Source: Parachryseolinea silvisoli (lineage in GTDB: Bacteria > Bacteroidota > Bacteroidia > Cytophagales > Cyclobacteriaceae). From it: a DNA stretch of 64,000 bases. The notes beneath the pieces are model-generated. The model was not told the origin of the DNA. It worked only from the letters and a program-made list of their open reading frames with translations, and searched no databases. A program made the translations under genes and the position numbers. Shown in pieces: positions 9,515-16,844 of this stretch. The stretch is from the NCBI RefSeq assembly GCF_021190955.1, contig NZ_JAIOAO010000004.1, positions 496,001 through 560,000 of the forward strand, given 5' to 3'. Position 1 is the stretch's first letter. Each line of letters begins with the position of its first letter.

Positions 9515-10372
9515 ATGAAAAAGCGGGCCGGGATTCCGACATTTAATCTTCGCGGGCGGGGCAAGGAGATGTTTGAGATCGCGAAGGTTTCCGAACATTT
9601 GTTGTCGCATATCAACAAGCCGCACCGGGATGAAAACTATATACTGTTTTTTCAGGAGCGTGGTTTGAGTCGGGTGGTAGTTGATTTTCAGGAAGTGGAG
9701 ACGAAGGGCTGTGCCGCGCTCTGTATTCTGCCTGGACAGGTGCACCATGGTGCGTATGCAAAAAATGCCGTGTTCTGGTTTATCGCGGTGGATGCTGATT
9801 GGATCCATCATTCGTTCCGTTCGGTGTTGATGGAAAGTGCAGTTCGGAACCGGCCTATTGCTGTTGAGCCTTCGCAGATTTCTTTTTTTCAGGAGAGCTT
9901 TGGGTTGCTGCAACGGTTGGATGCACGTTGGCAACAGGACCCTCGTTTAGAACCTACGTTGCGTTCGATGTTGGATGTTTGTCTCAATTTATTTTCGTGC
10001 GCGATTCAACAGAACCTGGACCTGGAAACACGCCACCGTTCGCGTCCGGCGCTGATCACCGAGCAATTCCGGAAATTGGTGCTGGCTAACTTTCGTGTGA
10101 TGAAAAGCCCGGCGCAATACGCGTCGTCGTTGCATATCTCACCAGCCTATTTGAACGAAGTGGTGAAAGAGACCACCGGATATCCTGTTAGTCATTGGAT
10201 CCATCACGAAATTATCCTGGAGGCTAAGCGCACGCTTTTCTATACAGCGCAATCGGTAAAGGAGATCGCTTTCAAGCTGGGGTATACTGACCCGGGCTAT
10301 TTTAACCGTTTGTTCCGTAAGATGACCGGGCAGACGCCGCTGCAGTTCCGGCAAAAAATCAAGTTACCGTGA
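9515..10372 (+). CDS. AraC family transcriptional regulator
   Basis: A 285-residue AraC/XylS regulator. The N-terminal half is a cupin-like sensor (L-C-I-L-P-G-Q-V-H-H). The C-terminal half carries two helix-turn-helix motifs: P-A-Q-Y-A-S-S-L-H-I-S-P-A-Y-L-N-E-V-V-K and V-K-E-I-A-F-K-L-G-Y-T-D-P-G-Y-F-N-R-L-F-R. The frame is open from a TTG at 9407, overlapping the previous gene, but the ATG at 9515 gives the normal family start and leaves a 100-bp promoter region with the GATTTGTCC motif. It sits just before the siderophore-interacting-type flavoprotein gene, and probably regulates it. Confidence 0.92.
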   Translation: MKKRAGIPTFNLRGRGKEMFEIAKVSEHLLSHINKPHRDENYILFFQERGLSRVVVDFQEVETKGCAALCILPGQVHHGAYAKNAVFWFIAVDADWIHHSFRSVLMESAVRNRPIAVEPSQISFFQESFGLLQRLDARWQQDPRLEPTLRSMLDVCLNLFSCAIQQNLDLETRHRSRPALITEQFRKLVLANFRVMKSPAQYASSLHISPAYLNEVVKETTGYPVSHWIHHEIILEAKRTLFYTAQSVKEIAFKLGYTDPGYFNRLFRKMTGQTPLQFRQKIKLP

Positions 10373-10382
10373 TTTGTCCTAT
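10371..10382 (+). promoter_or_regulatory. Second copy of the GATTTGTCC motif
   Basis: GATTTGTCCTAT overlaps the stop codon of the AraC gene and lies about 80 bp before the flavoprotein start. It repeats the site at 9437-9448 on the same strand. Confidence 0.45.
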
Positions 10383-10458
10383 CATTGCCGCGGATCGGCC
10401 ATTGTTGCCGCGTGACGGTTGCCCGTCCTTTGCGTGGTGTTAATTGCAAGGACAAGGT

Positions 10459-11157
10459 ATGGCGAATGGCATTAAGAAGGCAGTATTCAATCTGTTAGAG
10501 AAGGCCCTCATTGATGAGGGCGAGGTGTTGGAAATCCGGCACTGGGAACCGGCGGCCATGGTGGAGCTGGTGCTTTATCTTCCCACAGTCGATATGACTA
10601 AATGGAAGTCTATCCCCCGGATCAAGTGCAAGGTAGGCGAGTTTGAATACCGCGATTACAGCCCTGCAACCTGGAATGCGGAGAAGAAACAATGCACCGT
10701 ACTGATTGAAACCGGACACAAAGGGTTTGGAAGCGCGTGGGCGCAGCAACTGCGAGTAGGCGACACGATACAGTTTTCACCTGCGAGCACGGCATCGTTA
10801 CCTTCGTCGGATGGCCCTGTGTTGGGGCTGGGGGATGGGAGTGCGCTGGGGCACTTTATGGCGTTGAGGCAAATGATCTCTTCCGAGCGCCAGCCGTTGG
10901 ATGCCTTTGTTTATCTGAGCGAAGTATACACGCTGCCCATGTCCCTGGTGGTGGAGCAGGGGGGCTTTAATTTTATGATGCGAAAAGACGCCGATCCGGC
11001 GGAGCTGTTGTTGAAGTCTGTTCAAGGAAAAGATTTAACCGGCTATAGCGCGGTGTATATCGCGGGACACATTCCGATGGTGCAAAAAGTGCGGAAGGCT
11101 TTGAAGGCTCTTCCCGGATTTCGTGCGAAGGTGTTTGCAACCGGGTTTTGGTCCTGA
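10459..11157 (+). CDS. Siderophore-interacting (SIP)-type FAD-binding protein
   Basis: A 232-residue protein resembling the FAD-binding ferric-siderophore reductase family. The N-terminal beta-barrel contains the flavin-contacting motif F-E-Y-R-D-Y-S-P-A-T-W (about residues 60-70), close to the R-x-Y-T/S-P signature. It then has the V-G-D-T-I-Q-F-S-P-A segment and a C-terminal NAD(P)H-like half (V-L-G-L-G-D-G-S-A-L-G-H-F). Family members reduce ferric siderophores in the cytoplasm to release iron. An AGGACAAGG Shine-Dalgarno-like stretch lies directly before the ATG, which favours this start over the TTG at 10444. The preceding AraC gene and shared GATTTGTCC motif suggest it is under that regulator. 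Confidence 0.8.
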   Translation: MANGIKKAVFNLLEKALIDEGEVLEIRHWEPAAMVELVLYLPTVDMTKWKSIPRIKCKVGEFEYRDYSPATWNAEKKQCTVLIETGHKGFGSAWAQQLRVGDTIQFSPASTASLPSSDGPVLGLGDGSALGHFMALRQMISSERQPLDAFVYLSEVYTLPMSLVVEQGGFNFMMRKDADPAELLLKSVQGKDLTGYSAVYIAGHIPMVQKVRKALKALPGFRAKVFATGFWS

Positions 11158-11173
11158 TGGACCGTAGGGTTGG

Positions 11174-11602
11174 CTAGGGAGAAGTCTTTCGAAACTGCTC
11201 ATCGACCAGGGCCGCTTCGAACAGCAAGGCCCGGATTTGATTGTCGTCTATGTCGGCCAGTTTTTTGAAGTATACCATGTATACTTGTTTGCGTCCCTCT
11301 GCCAGCAGGATGCCATTATCATTAGACATTAGATTTCCCTGGTTAAAGCCGAGGGCTACGCCTTTGGTCTTTTGCTTTTCGTAGTGGGTGTTCGCTTCCC
11401 ACGCCACGGACGGGGGCCAGATGAAACAGATCAGCCGGTTGCGGGTATAGAACGGCATCGCCTGGTCTTTGTATGCCTTCTCCGTTGCTTTCGGAAGACA
11501 TTCAGTCACGAGGGTACGCAGTCGGGTTACCAGTACTCGCTCGTCGCGTGGGAGGGCTGCGATCATGTTGTCAATATCGGTAGCGCTTGCAAAGGGCGGC
11601 AT
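11174..11602 (-). CDS. DUF1801 (YdhG-like) family protein
   Basis: A 142-residue cytoplasmic protein of the DUF1801 alpha/beta fold. It starts with a four-helix-like segment (I-D-N-M-I-A-A-L-P...L-R-T-L-V-T-E-C-L-P-K-A-T-E-K) and continues with A-Y-K-D-Q-A-M-P-F-Y and I-C-F-I-W-P, then the K-G-V-A-L-G-F-N-Q-G-N-L strand typical of this family. The function is unknown; related proteins are often encoded near stress genes. It converges on the flavoprotein gene with 16 bp between the stops, and follows the DUF6157 gene on the same strand by 26 bp, so the two may be co-transcribed. Confidence 0.82.
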   Translation of the reverse strand: MPPFASATDIDNMIAALPRDERVLVTRLRTLVTECLPKATEKAYKDQAMPFYTRNRLICFIWPPSVAWEANTHYEKQKTKGVALGFNQGNLMSNDNGILLAEGRKQVYMVYFKKLADIDDNQIRALLFEAALVDEQFRKTSP

Positions 11603-11628
11603 ACTATGGTAATACTATTGGGCGGGTC

Positions 11629-12042
11629 TTAGCGGGCTGACTTCATGGCCTTTACTTTTTTGACCTTGGTGTCTTTTGTCAGTTTTTCGTACTCCGGAGT
11701 TTCCATGCCATAGAGGGCGATCTTGCCTTCGCTGTTGCTGTGGATACCGAAGCCATACGTTTTTGTAAGTGGAGAGGCGCGAAGACAGGCCTGTCCTTTT
11801 GAGAAGAATTGTTCCCTGGCTTCTTTGTGCTGCTCTTTGGGAATATCGTTCCGCTCCGCGTATACCCGGAAGAGTACGTCGTCCGAGGTATATTTATACG
11901 GGCTTCTGGCGACTAAAGCATACTGCATTTCGGCCACGGTTTTGTTGTCGCCTTTCGACGGTGGTTTTGTGCCACTGCCGGCCTTTGTATCTTCGGCTAC
12001 CTCGATAAACGTATCGAAATAATTGGTAGTATGGGTTTTCAT
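11629..12042 (-). CDS. DUF6157 family protein
   Basis: A small 137-residue cytoplasmic protein that matches the DUF6157 pattern: it opens with T-T-N-Y-F-D-T-F-I-E-V-A-E-D, then has A-E-M-Q-Y-A-L-V and S-D-D-V-L-F-x-V-Y-A-E-R-N, and L-x-K-x-Y-G-F-G-I-H-S-N-x-E-G-K-I-A-L-Y-G in the C-terminal half. No enzymatic function is known. The last residues are rich in lysine. A TTTG-N19-TATCTTGT promoter-like pair lies just upstream, so this gene is probably the first of a two-gene unit with the DUF1801 gene. Confidence 0.85.
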   Translation of the reverse strand: MKTHTTNYFDTFIEVAEDTKAGSGTKPPSKGDNKTVAEMQYALVARSPYKYTSDDVLFRVYAERNDIPKEQHKEAREQFFSKGQACLRASPLTKTYGFGIHSNSEGKIALYGMETPEYEKLTKDTKVKKVKAMKSAR

Positions 12043-12060
12043 ATTTTTTGCAACTGGCTT

Positions 12061-12091
12061 ACAAGATAGTGAGTGGCGGGTTTAGTGCAAA
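12061..12091 (-). promoter_or_regulatory. Bacteroidota-type promoter candidate for the DUF6157 gene
   Basis: On the minus strand TTTG (12088-12091) is separated by 19 bases from TATCTTGT (12061-12068), resembling the -33 TTTG and -7 TAnnTTTG boxes of this phylum. It lies about 20 bases before the start codon. Confidence 0.5.
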
Positions 12092-12211
12092 TGCGGGAGG
12101 GTACTGACACCCGGAAAAATCAGGTATGGTGCTCAGTGAAAGTCGGGATATAGCCGCAAGTCTTACACCACTGTCGGTAGTCTATTGACCGACGTCAGAT
12201 TCCATTGTTCT

Positions 12212-13795
12212 TCAGGCGGATACGCGGCCCAGCGAGCGAAGTGTCTTGATCGTTATGATTCGGTCGATCTTGAATGTACGCTCAGCTTTTCGGAGGTGAC
12301 AATAGGCTCTGATGTGGGCGTCTTCATAGCCGTTGTCCTGGTAGTCGTTACAAATTTCCACACGGCTGATGGTGCGCTTGCTGATCTCGTCCCTGGTTTT
12401 ACGGTATTCGATGGTGATAGGGTTACCGCGGGAGATAGCTTCCAGGAGCGCCTTTTTAACAGCAGGTGACTGTTTCTGGAATTTTGTGCGGGTGATTTTT
12501 CCCCCGGTATAAAAGTCGATGATGCGCGGGTCGACAATGATGTCGCGTTTGTCTACCGGGTTGACCAGCGTAATCCCCTGTAACGTTGTACACCGACTGA
12601 GCGCGACATACATCTGTCCGTGCGCAAACGCGCCAGTGCCGGTATCGATGGTGATTTTGCTAAATGTTTTCCCCTGGCTTTTGTGGATGGTCATGGCAAA
12701 CGCCAACTGCAAGGGGTATTGAACGAACGCTGCGACTACCCTGGGCTCGATGGCACCCGTATCTTTGTTCAGTTCGTATTGGATTTCCGACCATTGCTCG
12801 GGTGCTACTTTATATTCTTTGTCGTCGATTATTACCGCGATGCCACGGCGGCCTACTTTACTGATTTTTCCGATGCTACCGTTGGCCCAGCGTTTCTGCG
12901 GATCATTTTTGACCATCATGATCTGGGCGCCTTTTTTAAGCTCGAGTATATAGGGTGCCGGAAATTTGTCGTTTAGCTCGTGGTGGCTCAAATCCTGAAG
13001 CTTTTCGTATTCGCCCAGTAAGGTGCCTTCAAATTGGAATGGCACCGAATCGATCTCATCCAGCTTCTTTTTATTAAAACTATTTGCGGCTTTGCGGGTT
13101 GTTGTCAGGCATAGGGCGTGCTTGTGGGCTGCCGTCGGCTTCTTGCAACGCGATTGGAGGAGCTTCAGGTCTTTGTCGTGCACGCGGTTGACGCGGATGT
13201 TGTCCAGCAGGGCTTTGAATTTTGTCTGCTGCGGTGACTGACGTACGACCGTGGTAAGCTCGCGGACCTGCAGATTGAAATTCTGGAATACCGGCGCATG
13301 AAAGAAGTATTCGCCGCCATAGCGGGTATATATCACTTCCTCGTCTTTATCGTGTAGCACCGGCGGGAGCTGAAATAAGTCGCCCACAAAGACCATCTGT
13401 ATTCCCCCGAAGGGAGTATGGGGCTTTCGGCAGTTCTTGCGCAAAGCTATATCGATTCCGTCCATCAGGTCAGCACGGACCATGGAGACCTCGTCGATAA
13501 TAATCATTTCGAGTGTTCGAAATAAGTCTGCTCTTTTGTGGTCTATTTTAATGGTGGCTGGATTAATGATTTCCGGTTCAAATCGAAAAAAGGAATGTAT
13601 CGTTTGACCGCCGATATTCAGCGCCGCCGTGCCCGTAGGGGCGAGGACAACGTGCTTTTTTGAGGTGGTACGGATGAAATATTTCAGCAGCGTGGATTTG
13701 CCCGTGCCGGCGCGGCCCGTAATATAGAGGTTGTCCGAGGTATTGTTGAGCGTATGCAGAATTTGCAGAAACTCCTTGTTTAACGCACGTGACAT
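12212..13795 (-). CDS. PIF1-like helicase with C-terminal WYL-like domain
   Basis: A 527-residue superfamily 1 DNA helicase of the PIF1/RecD type. Visible motifs are Walker A G-R-A-G-T-G-K-S-T (27-35), T-G-T-A-A-L-N motif Ia (54-60), Walker B I-I-I-D-E-V-S-M (98-105), G-D-x-F-Q-L-P-P motif III, and the late A-M-T-I-H-K-S-Q-G-K-T and Y-V-A-L-S-R-C motifs V and VI. PIF1 proteins unwind DNA 5' to 3' and clear structured DNA. The last 75 residues (A-I-S-R-G-N-P-I-T-I-E-Y to A-E-R-T-F-K-I-D-R-I) look like a WYL domain, a ligand- or nucleic-acid-sensing fold often found in DNA-repair and defence regulators. The helicase is short and single, with no neighbour that suggests a specific pathway. Confidence 0.9.
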   Translation of the reverse strand: MSRALNKEFLQILHTLNNTSDNLYITGRAGTGKSTLLKYFIRTTSKKHVVLAPTGTAALNIGGQTIHSFFRFEPEIINPATIKIDHKRADLFRTLEMIIIDEVSMVRADLMDGIDIALRKNCRKPHTPFGGIQMVFVGDLFQLPPVLHDKDEEVIYTRYGGEYFFHAPVFQNFNLQVRELTTVVRQSPQQTKFKALLDNIRVNRVHDKDLKLLQSRCKKPTAAHKHALCLTTTRKAANSFNKKKLDEIDSVPFQFEGTLLGEYEKLQDLSHHELNDKFPAPYILELKKGAQIMMVKNDPQKRWANGSIGKISKVGRRGIAVIIDDKEYKVAPEQWSEIQYELNKDTGAIEPRVVAAFVQYPLQLAFAMTIHKSQGKTFSKITIDTGTGAFAHGQMYVALSRCTTLQGITLVNPVDKRDIIVDPRIIDFYTGGKITRTKFQKQSPAVKKALLEAISRGNPITIEYRKTRDEISKRTISRVEICNDYQDNGYEDAHIRAYCHLRKAERTFKIDRIITIKTLRSLGRVSA

Positions 13796-13940
13796 GGATG
13801 GCGCAATCGGTTATATAGACGCTGTTTAATACGGTAAGATTGCCATAAGTAATCCCCTAAAGAGGCTGTGTTTCAGGTCTATTTTGACACTTTTGGGTTG
13901 TGAGGTGTTTACCTAAATCTTCTTATCTTTATACGAGGGG

Positions 13941-13980
13941 GCCCATCGTGCGTCAATATACTTGACACATGGTGGGTTTT
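13941..13980 (+). promoter_or_regulatory. Terminator-like leader hairpin upstream of the membrane-protein gene
   Basis: A 15-base arm starting CCCATCGTGCG pairs with an arm ending CATGGTGGG (one mismatch, two G-U pairs, TATAC loop), followed by TTTTTATATA. It lies within the presumed 5' leader of the gene at 13999, between it and a TATCTTTA box (13924-13931), while the upstream gene points the other way. It could act as an attenuator. Its outer arms resemble the true terminator at 3366-3400. Confidence 0.5.
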
Positions 13981-13998
13981 TATATATAATCTCTGCTC

Positions 13999-15258
13999 AT
14001 GAAGAAACTAACCTTTTTTTATTTACTCGTTGTATTGCTGACGGTCGCGTTGCCGGCCGAGAGCCAACGCCGCCGGTCCGCCACCCTGAACAATGCCAGT
14101 GTTTCTGCACAAGTCCTTCCCCGGCAGCAGGAGCCCCAGTTGCAACGCGTGTCACCTGCCGTACGGGAATATATACGTCCAACGCAAAAGGTCGAAGTCC
14201 TGCAGCCGGACGGGTCGAAGGAGCTGATGCGCCGCGATGAGATTAAAGTAGTGGACGGGCTTCAGACGATTCGTTACAGTACTGTTCTCGGCAAGCTTGA
14301 TGAAAAAGAGACCCGGATGGTAGTCGGTAAAATGGAAGACTCCCTGGCCTCGAAGATTGATGTGTCGCAGTTGAAAATTATTCCGGAGCTGCATTTTGAA
14401 AAGTCTTCCAGCGATGGCACCAGCCGGACGTACCGTATTGCGTTTGCTTCGAACGTGCCGTTGGAGTTTAATGCCGAGAAGGATGTGTTTACGGGGGCCA
14501 TTAGCTTTTTATTGGTAGACGAGTCGGGAGACGCCACGACGGCGTTGGATAAACCGATCCCGCTGCAAATTACCTCCAATACCATTCGTACGATTACTCC
14601 CAAGAGCCTCGAGCTTTCTCATCTTTTCCTGCCGTTGTCCGATGTCGAGCTCATGGAGCGCGACGTTCAGGATTCGGCGTTGGTAAAGCTCGTGACCAAT
14701 TTTAACCCGAATGGCTATGATGTGTTTGTGCCGGTCAAGCCTGCGTTACAATTATCCATCGAGCGAAAATCGATACAAGGTCTGGGGATACAAGAAGTAC
14801 CCGTGACCATTCGCTATATCGGCTCAAACTCCGGCAAGTCAAGAAAGGTAATTTTGCAGGCGGAGCGCGGAACGATTACGCCGTCGGCCATGGAGGTGAA
14901 ATATAATGAGCCGGTGACGGTGATGTTGCGGTCGGAGGGAATCGGCGATGTGACCATTTCGGCCGAGGATAATACGCAGCAATATCAGATTACGGTAGCG
15001 TATACGTTCCCGTGGGTATTCCTGGTGGCGGCGTTGGGAGGGGGGCTGTTTGGCGCGCTGCTGACGTTCTTAAAAGGCGGTAAAAAATTCAGTTTTAATC
15101 CTTTCCTGTATGCGGCGTTGATTGGGTTGTTGTGTGCCGCGGCGTATTATGTGCTGGGATTGAACCTTCTTGATTTGAAAGTGAGCGAGGCGTTTAATGA
15201 GGTAGCTGTTGGCACCTTTTCGGCGCTTGGAGCATTCTTTGGTGTCAATAGAAAGTAG
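13999..15258 (+). CDS. Conserved hypothetical membrane-anchored protein
   Basis: A 419-residue protein of unknown function. It has an N-terminal signal peptide (M-K-K-L-T-F-F-Y-L-L-V-V-L-L-T-V-A-L-P-A), a large extracytoplasmic part (about 25-330) of mainly beta character, with possible immunoglobulin-like folds in the region 250-330, and then a C-terminal membrane part. That part contains three hydrophobic helices: W-V-F-L-V-A-A-L-G-G-G-L-F-G-A-L-L at about 335-355, L-Y-A-A-L-I-G-L-L-C-A-A-A-Y-Y-V-L at about 370-390, and a glycine-rich last one. No family is recognised. The gene stands alone and has a hairpin in its leader. Confidence 0.75.
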   Translation: MKKLTFFYLLVVLLTVALPAESQRRRSATLNNASVSAQVLPRQQEPQLQRVSPAVREYIRPTQKVEVLQPDGSKELMRRDEIKVVDGLQTIRYSTVLGKLDEKETRMVVGKMEDSLASKIDVSQLKIIPELHFEKSSSDGTSRTYRIAFASNVPLEFNAEKDVFTGAISFLLVDESGDATTALDKPIPLQITSNTIRTITPKSLELSHLFLPLSDVELMERDVQDSALVKLVTNFNPNGYDVFVPVKPALQLSIERKSIQGLGIQEVPVTIRYIGSNSGKSRKVILQAERGTITPSAMEVKYNEPVTVMLRSEGIGDVTISAEDNTQQYQITVAYTFPWVFLVAALGGGLFGALLTFLKGGKKFSFNPFLYAALIGLLCAAAYYVLGLNLLDLKVSEAFNEVAVGTFSALGAFFGVNRK

Positions 15259-15321
15259 ACGGGGAATCAGCGGATTGATTTTCCGGGAGGAGTGCTCTAT
15301 CTTGGTCGCACCCGGTTCGTC

Positions 15322-16395
15322 ATGACACAGTTTAGGTATTTAACCATACATCCCTCACCATCCGCCCAGGTGCGGCACATCCTGGCTCACAACGTTATCG
15401 GTACACCCGGGCTAAGTATGTGTTATCAGCATACACAAGTAGCGCGAAAGATCGACGGGATTGCCGATCCTTATTTTATCAGCCTGAAGCGTGGTGACCA
15501 GACGGTGGGCACGTGCTGTTTTTGTTTCCGGAGAGTTTCTGCGGCGGGTAATTGGATACCGGCCTTTTATATCCGGTATTTTGCTTTCCTGGATCAGTTT
15601 AAGCGCATGCCGCGCGAGCACAGGGTTGGGCGACGTACGAGTGCCTTGCGGCAGGAGATTGCCATGCTTCTGGAGACCGACACGTGGGCGCGGTCGAGCG
15701 GCAGCTATTTTCACTATGCGTATGTGGATCCGCGGAACGTGCGGTCGGTCCGGTTATGTCGTGCGTTTGGTTTCGAACGGGTCCGGCGCTATTCCACTTT
15801 TATATTCACACGATTTACCCTCCGAAGCGATGCGCGGCCCGAACCGCTTCAGGGGCACGATGCGTTGGCCGATATGAAGCGGCGGTTGGCGTACTTCTAC
15901 GCCGATTATACGATGTTCAGTATCGAAAACCTGTTTCGGGACGGGCAGTACTTTGTGCTACGCAACCCGAACGGGGAGGTTGTCGCGGGCGTTCAGGCAA
16001 CACCGGACTGCTGGCAGGTTCGCTCCTTGCCGGGGCGTTATGGCAAATTGCTGTTGTCGCTGATGTCGCGTTTGCCATTGCTTAACCGCGTCATGAAGCA
16101 CCGGTACACGTTTCTGGCATTGGAAGGAATCTATCATGCCGATGGATGCGAAGCCGATCTGCAGCGGTTAATTGAAGCCTTGTTGGCAAGATATCAGGTG
16201 CATTCCGCCATTACGGTGGCTGACAAAGATTCCGCACTGTGTCGGACGTTGAAGACCCTGGATTTGGGGGTTGTGCAAAAGATCATGAAGAATGCCGGTG
16301 GCGATGTAATCTGCAAGTTCGTAAACGTGCCGGAGGAGGTGCCTGCTGTCATCCGCACGCGCCCCGCATACATTTCCGCAACGGATGTCACGTAA
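15322..16395 (+). CDS. GNAT-like acyltransferase family protein
   Basis: A 358-residue protein with features of a tandem GNAT fold. The first half has a beta-sheet followed by Y-V-D-P-R-N-V-R-S-V-R-L-C-R-A-F-G-F-E-R-V-R-R-Y-S, which is like the C-terminal motif of GNAT N-acyltransferases (N-x-x-S-x-x-L-x-x-x-x-G-F). The second half contains another degenerate segment (A-L-E-G-I-Y near residue 270 and A-I-T-V-A-D-K-D-S-A-L-C-R-T-L-K). The acetyl-CoA loop R-x-x-G-x-G/A is not clearly preserved. A GTG at 15292 is in frame, but the ATG at 15322 is the likelier start. Substrate unknown. Confidence 0.6.
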   Translation: MTQFRYLTIHPSPSAQVRHILAHNVIGTPGLSMCYQHTQVARKIDGIADPYFISLKRGDQTVGTCCFCFRRVSAAGNWIPAFYIRYFAFLDQFKRMPREHRVGRRTSALRQEIAMLLETDTWARSSGSYFHYAYVDPRNVRSVRLCRAFGFERVRRYSTFIFTRFTLRSDARPEPLQGHDALADMKRRLAYFYADYTMFSIENLFRDGQYFVLRNPNGEVVAGVQATPDCWQVRSLPGRYGKLLLSLMSRLPLLNRVMKHRYTFLALEGIYHADGCEADLQRLIEALLARYQVHSAITVADKDSALCRTLKTLDLGVVQKIMKNAGGDVICKFVNVPEEVPAVIRTRPAYISATDVT

Positions 16396-16844
16396 ACATC
16401 CGTAGTCCCCGGCTGTAGCCTTAAAATGACCCTTTATCTACGGGTTAATATAGATTACTGTTTGATTTTCAATGTATTAGATGTCGTTGAAAATCGGGTT
16501 AATAACCTTCCTCGAACACTCAGTGTCGGGGTGCCTTCCCAAACGTTTGCTGAATGCTTTATAAATCGGTTTAGCCGACGGTGTGCGCGTCTGTGTGCGA
16601 TGTTTAATTTTTCCGTTTTACGCTCAAAATATTTCTACCACCGCAAACAGCGAAAGTGCCCTAATTCGCAGATTAACGATTTTTTTCTCTCCGTTAACCC
16701 GGTTTTAACCCATTCTTTAACCACCTGACTGGTAAACTCGGTACAATTTGCAATCGATAGCAACCATCCCGCAATCGATAATTGGCAAGTCAAAACTTTT
16801 TTAAAAAGCTACTGGACCAGTTTTTCATCTAAACCTAAAAACCA
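16396..16844. other. Long 5' region of the GH76 polysaccharide locus
   Basis: This 449-base AT-rich stretch precedes the polysaccharide utilisation operon. A 100-codon open frame at 16426-16728 has no family resemblance and is probably chance. Near its 3' end is a paired direct repeat GCAATCGATA (16750-16780), a plausible regulator site, and then an A/T-rich stretch before the start codon at 16845. No clear -7 box was found. Confidence 0.5.
16750..16780. promoter_or_regulatory. Paired direct repeat GCAATCGATA upstream of the GH76 locus
   Basis: GCAATCGATA occurs at 16750-16759 and exactly again at 16771-16780, with starts 21 bp apart, i.e. two helical turns on the same face. Each contains the palindrome ATCGAT. 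It lies 64 bp before the first gene of the locus, and is a candidate operator. Confidence 0.55.

Noticed and set aside
16426-16728. 100-codon open frame in the leader of the mannan locus
   Set aside because: No family features, unusual composition (many R, S, F in low-complexity order), no ribosome binding site; it lies in a long AT-rich 5' region.
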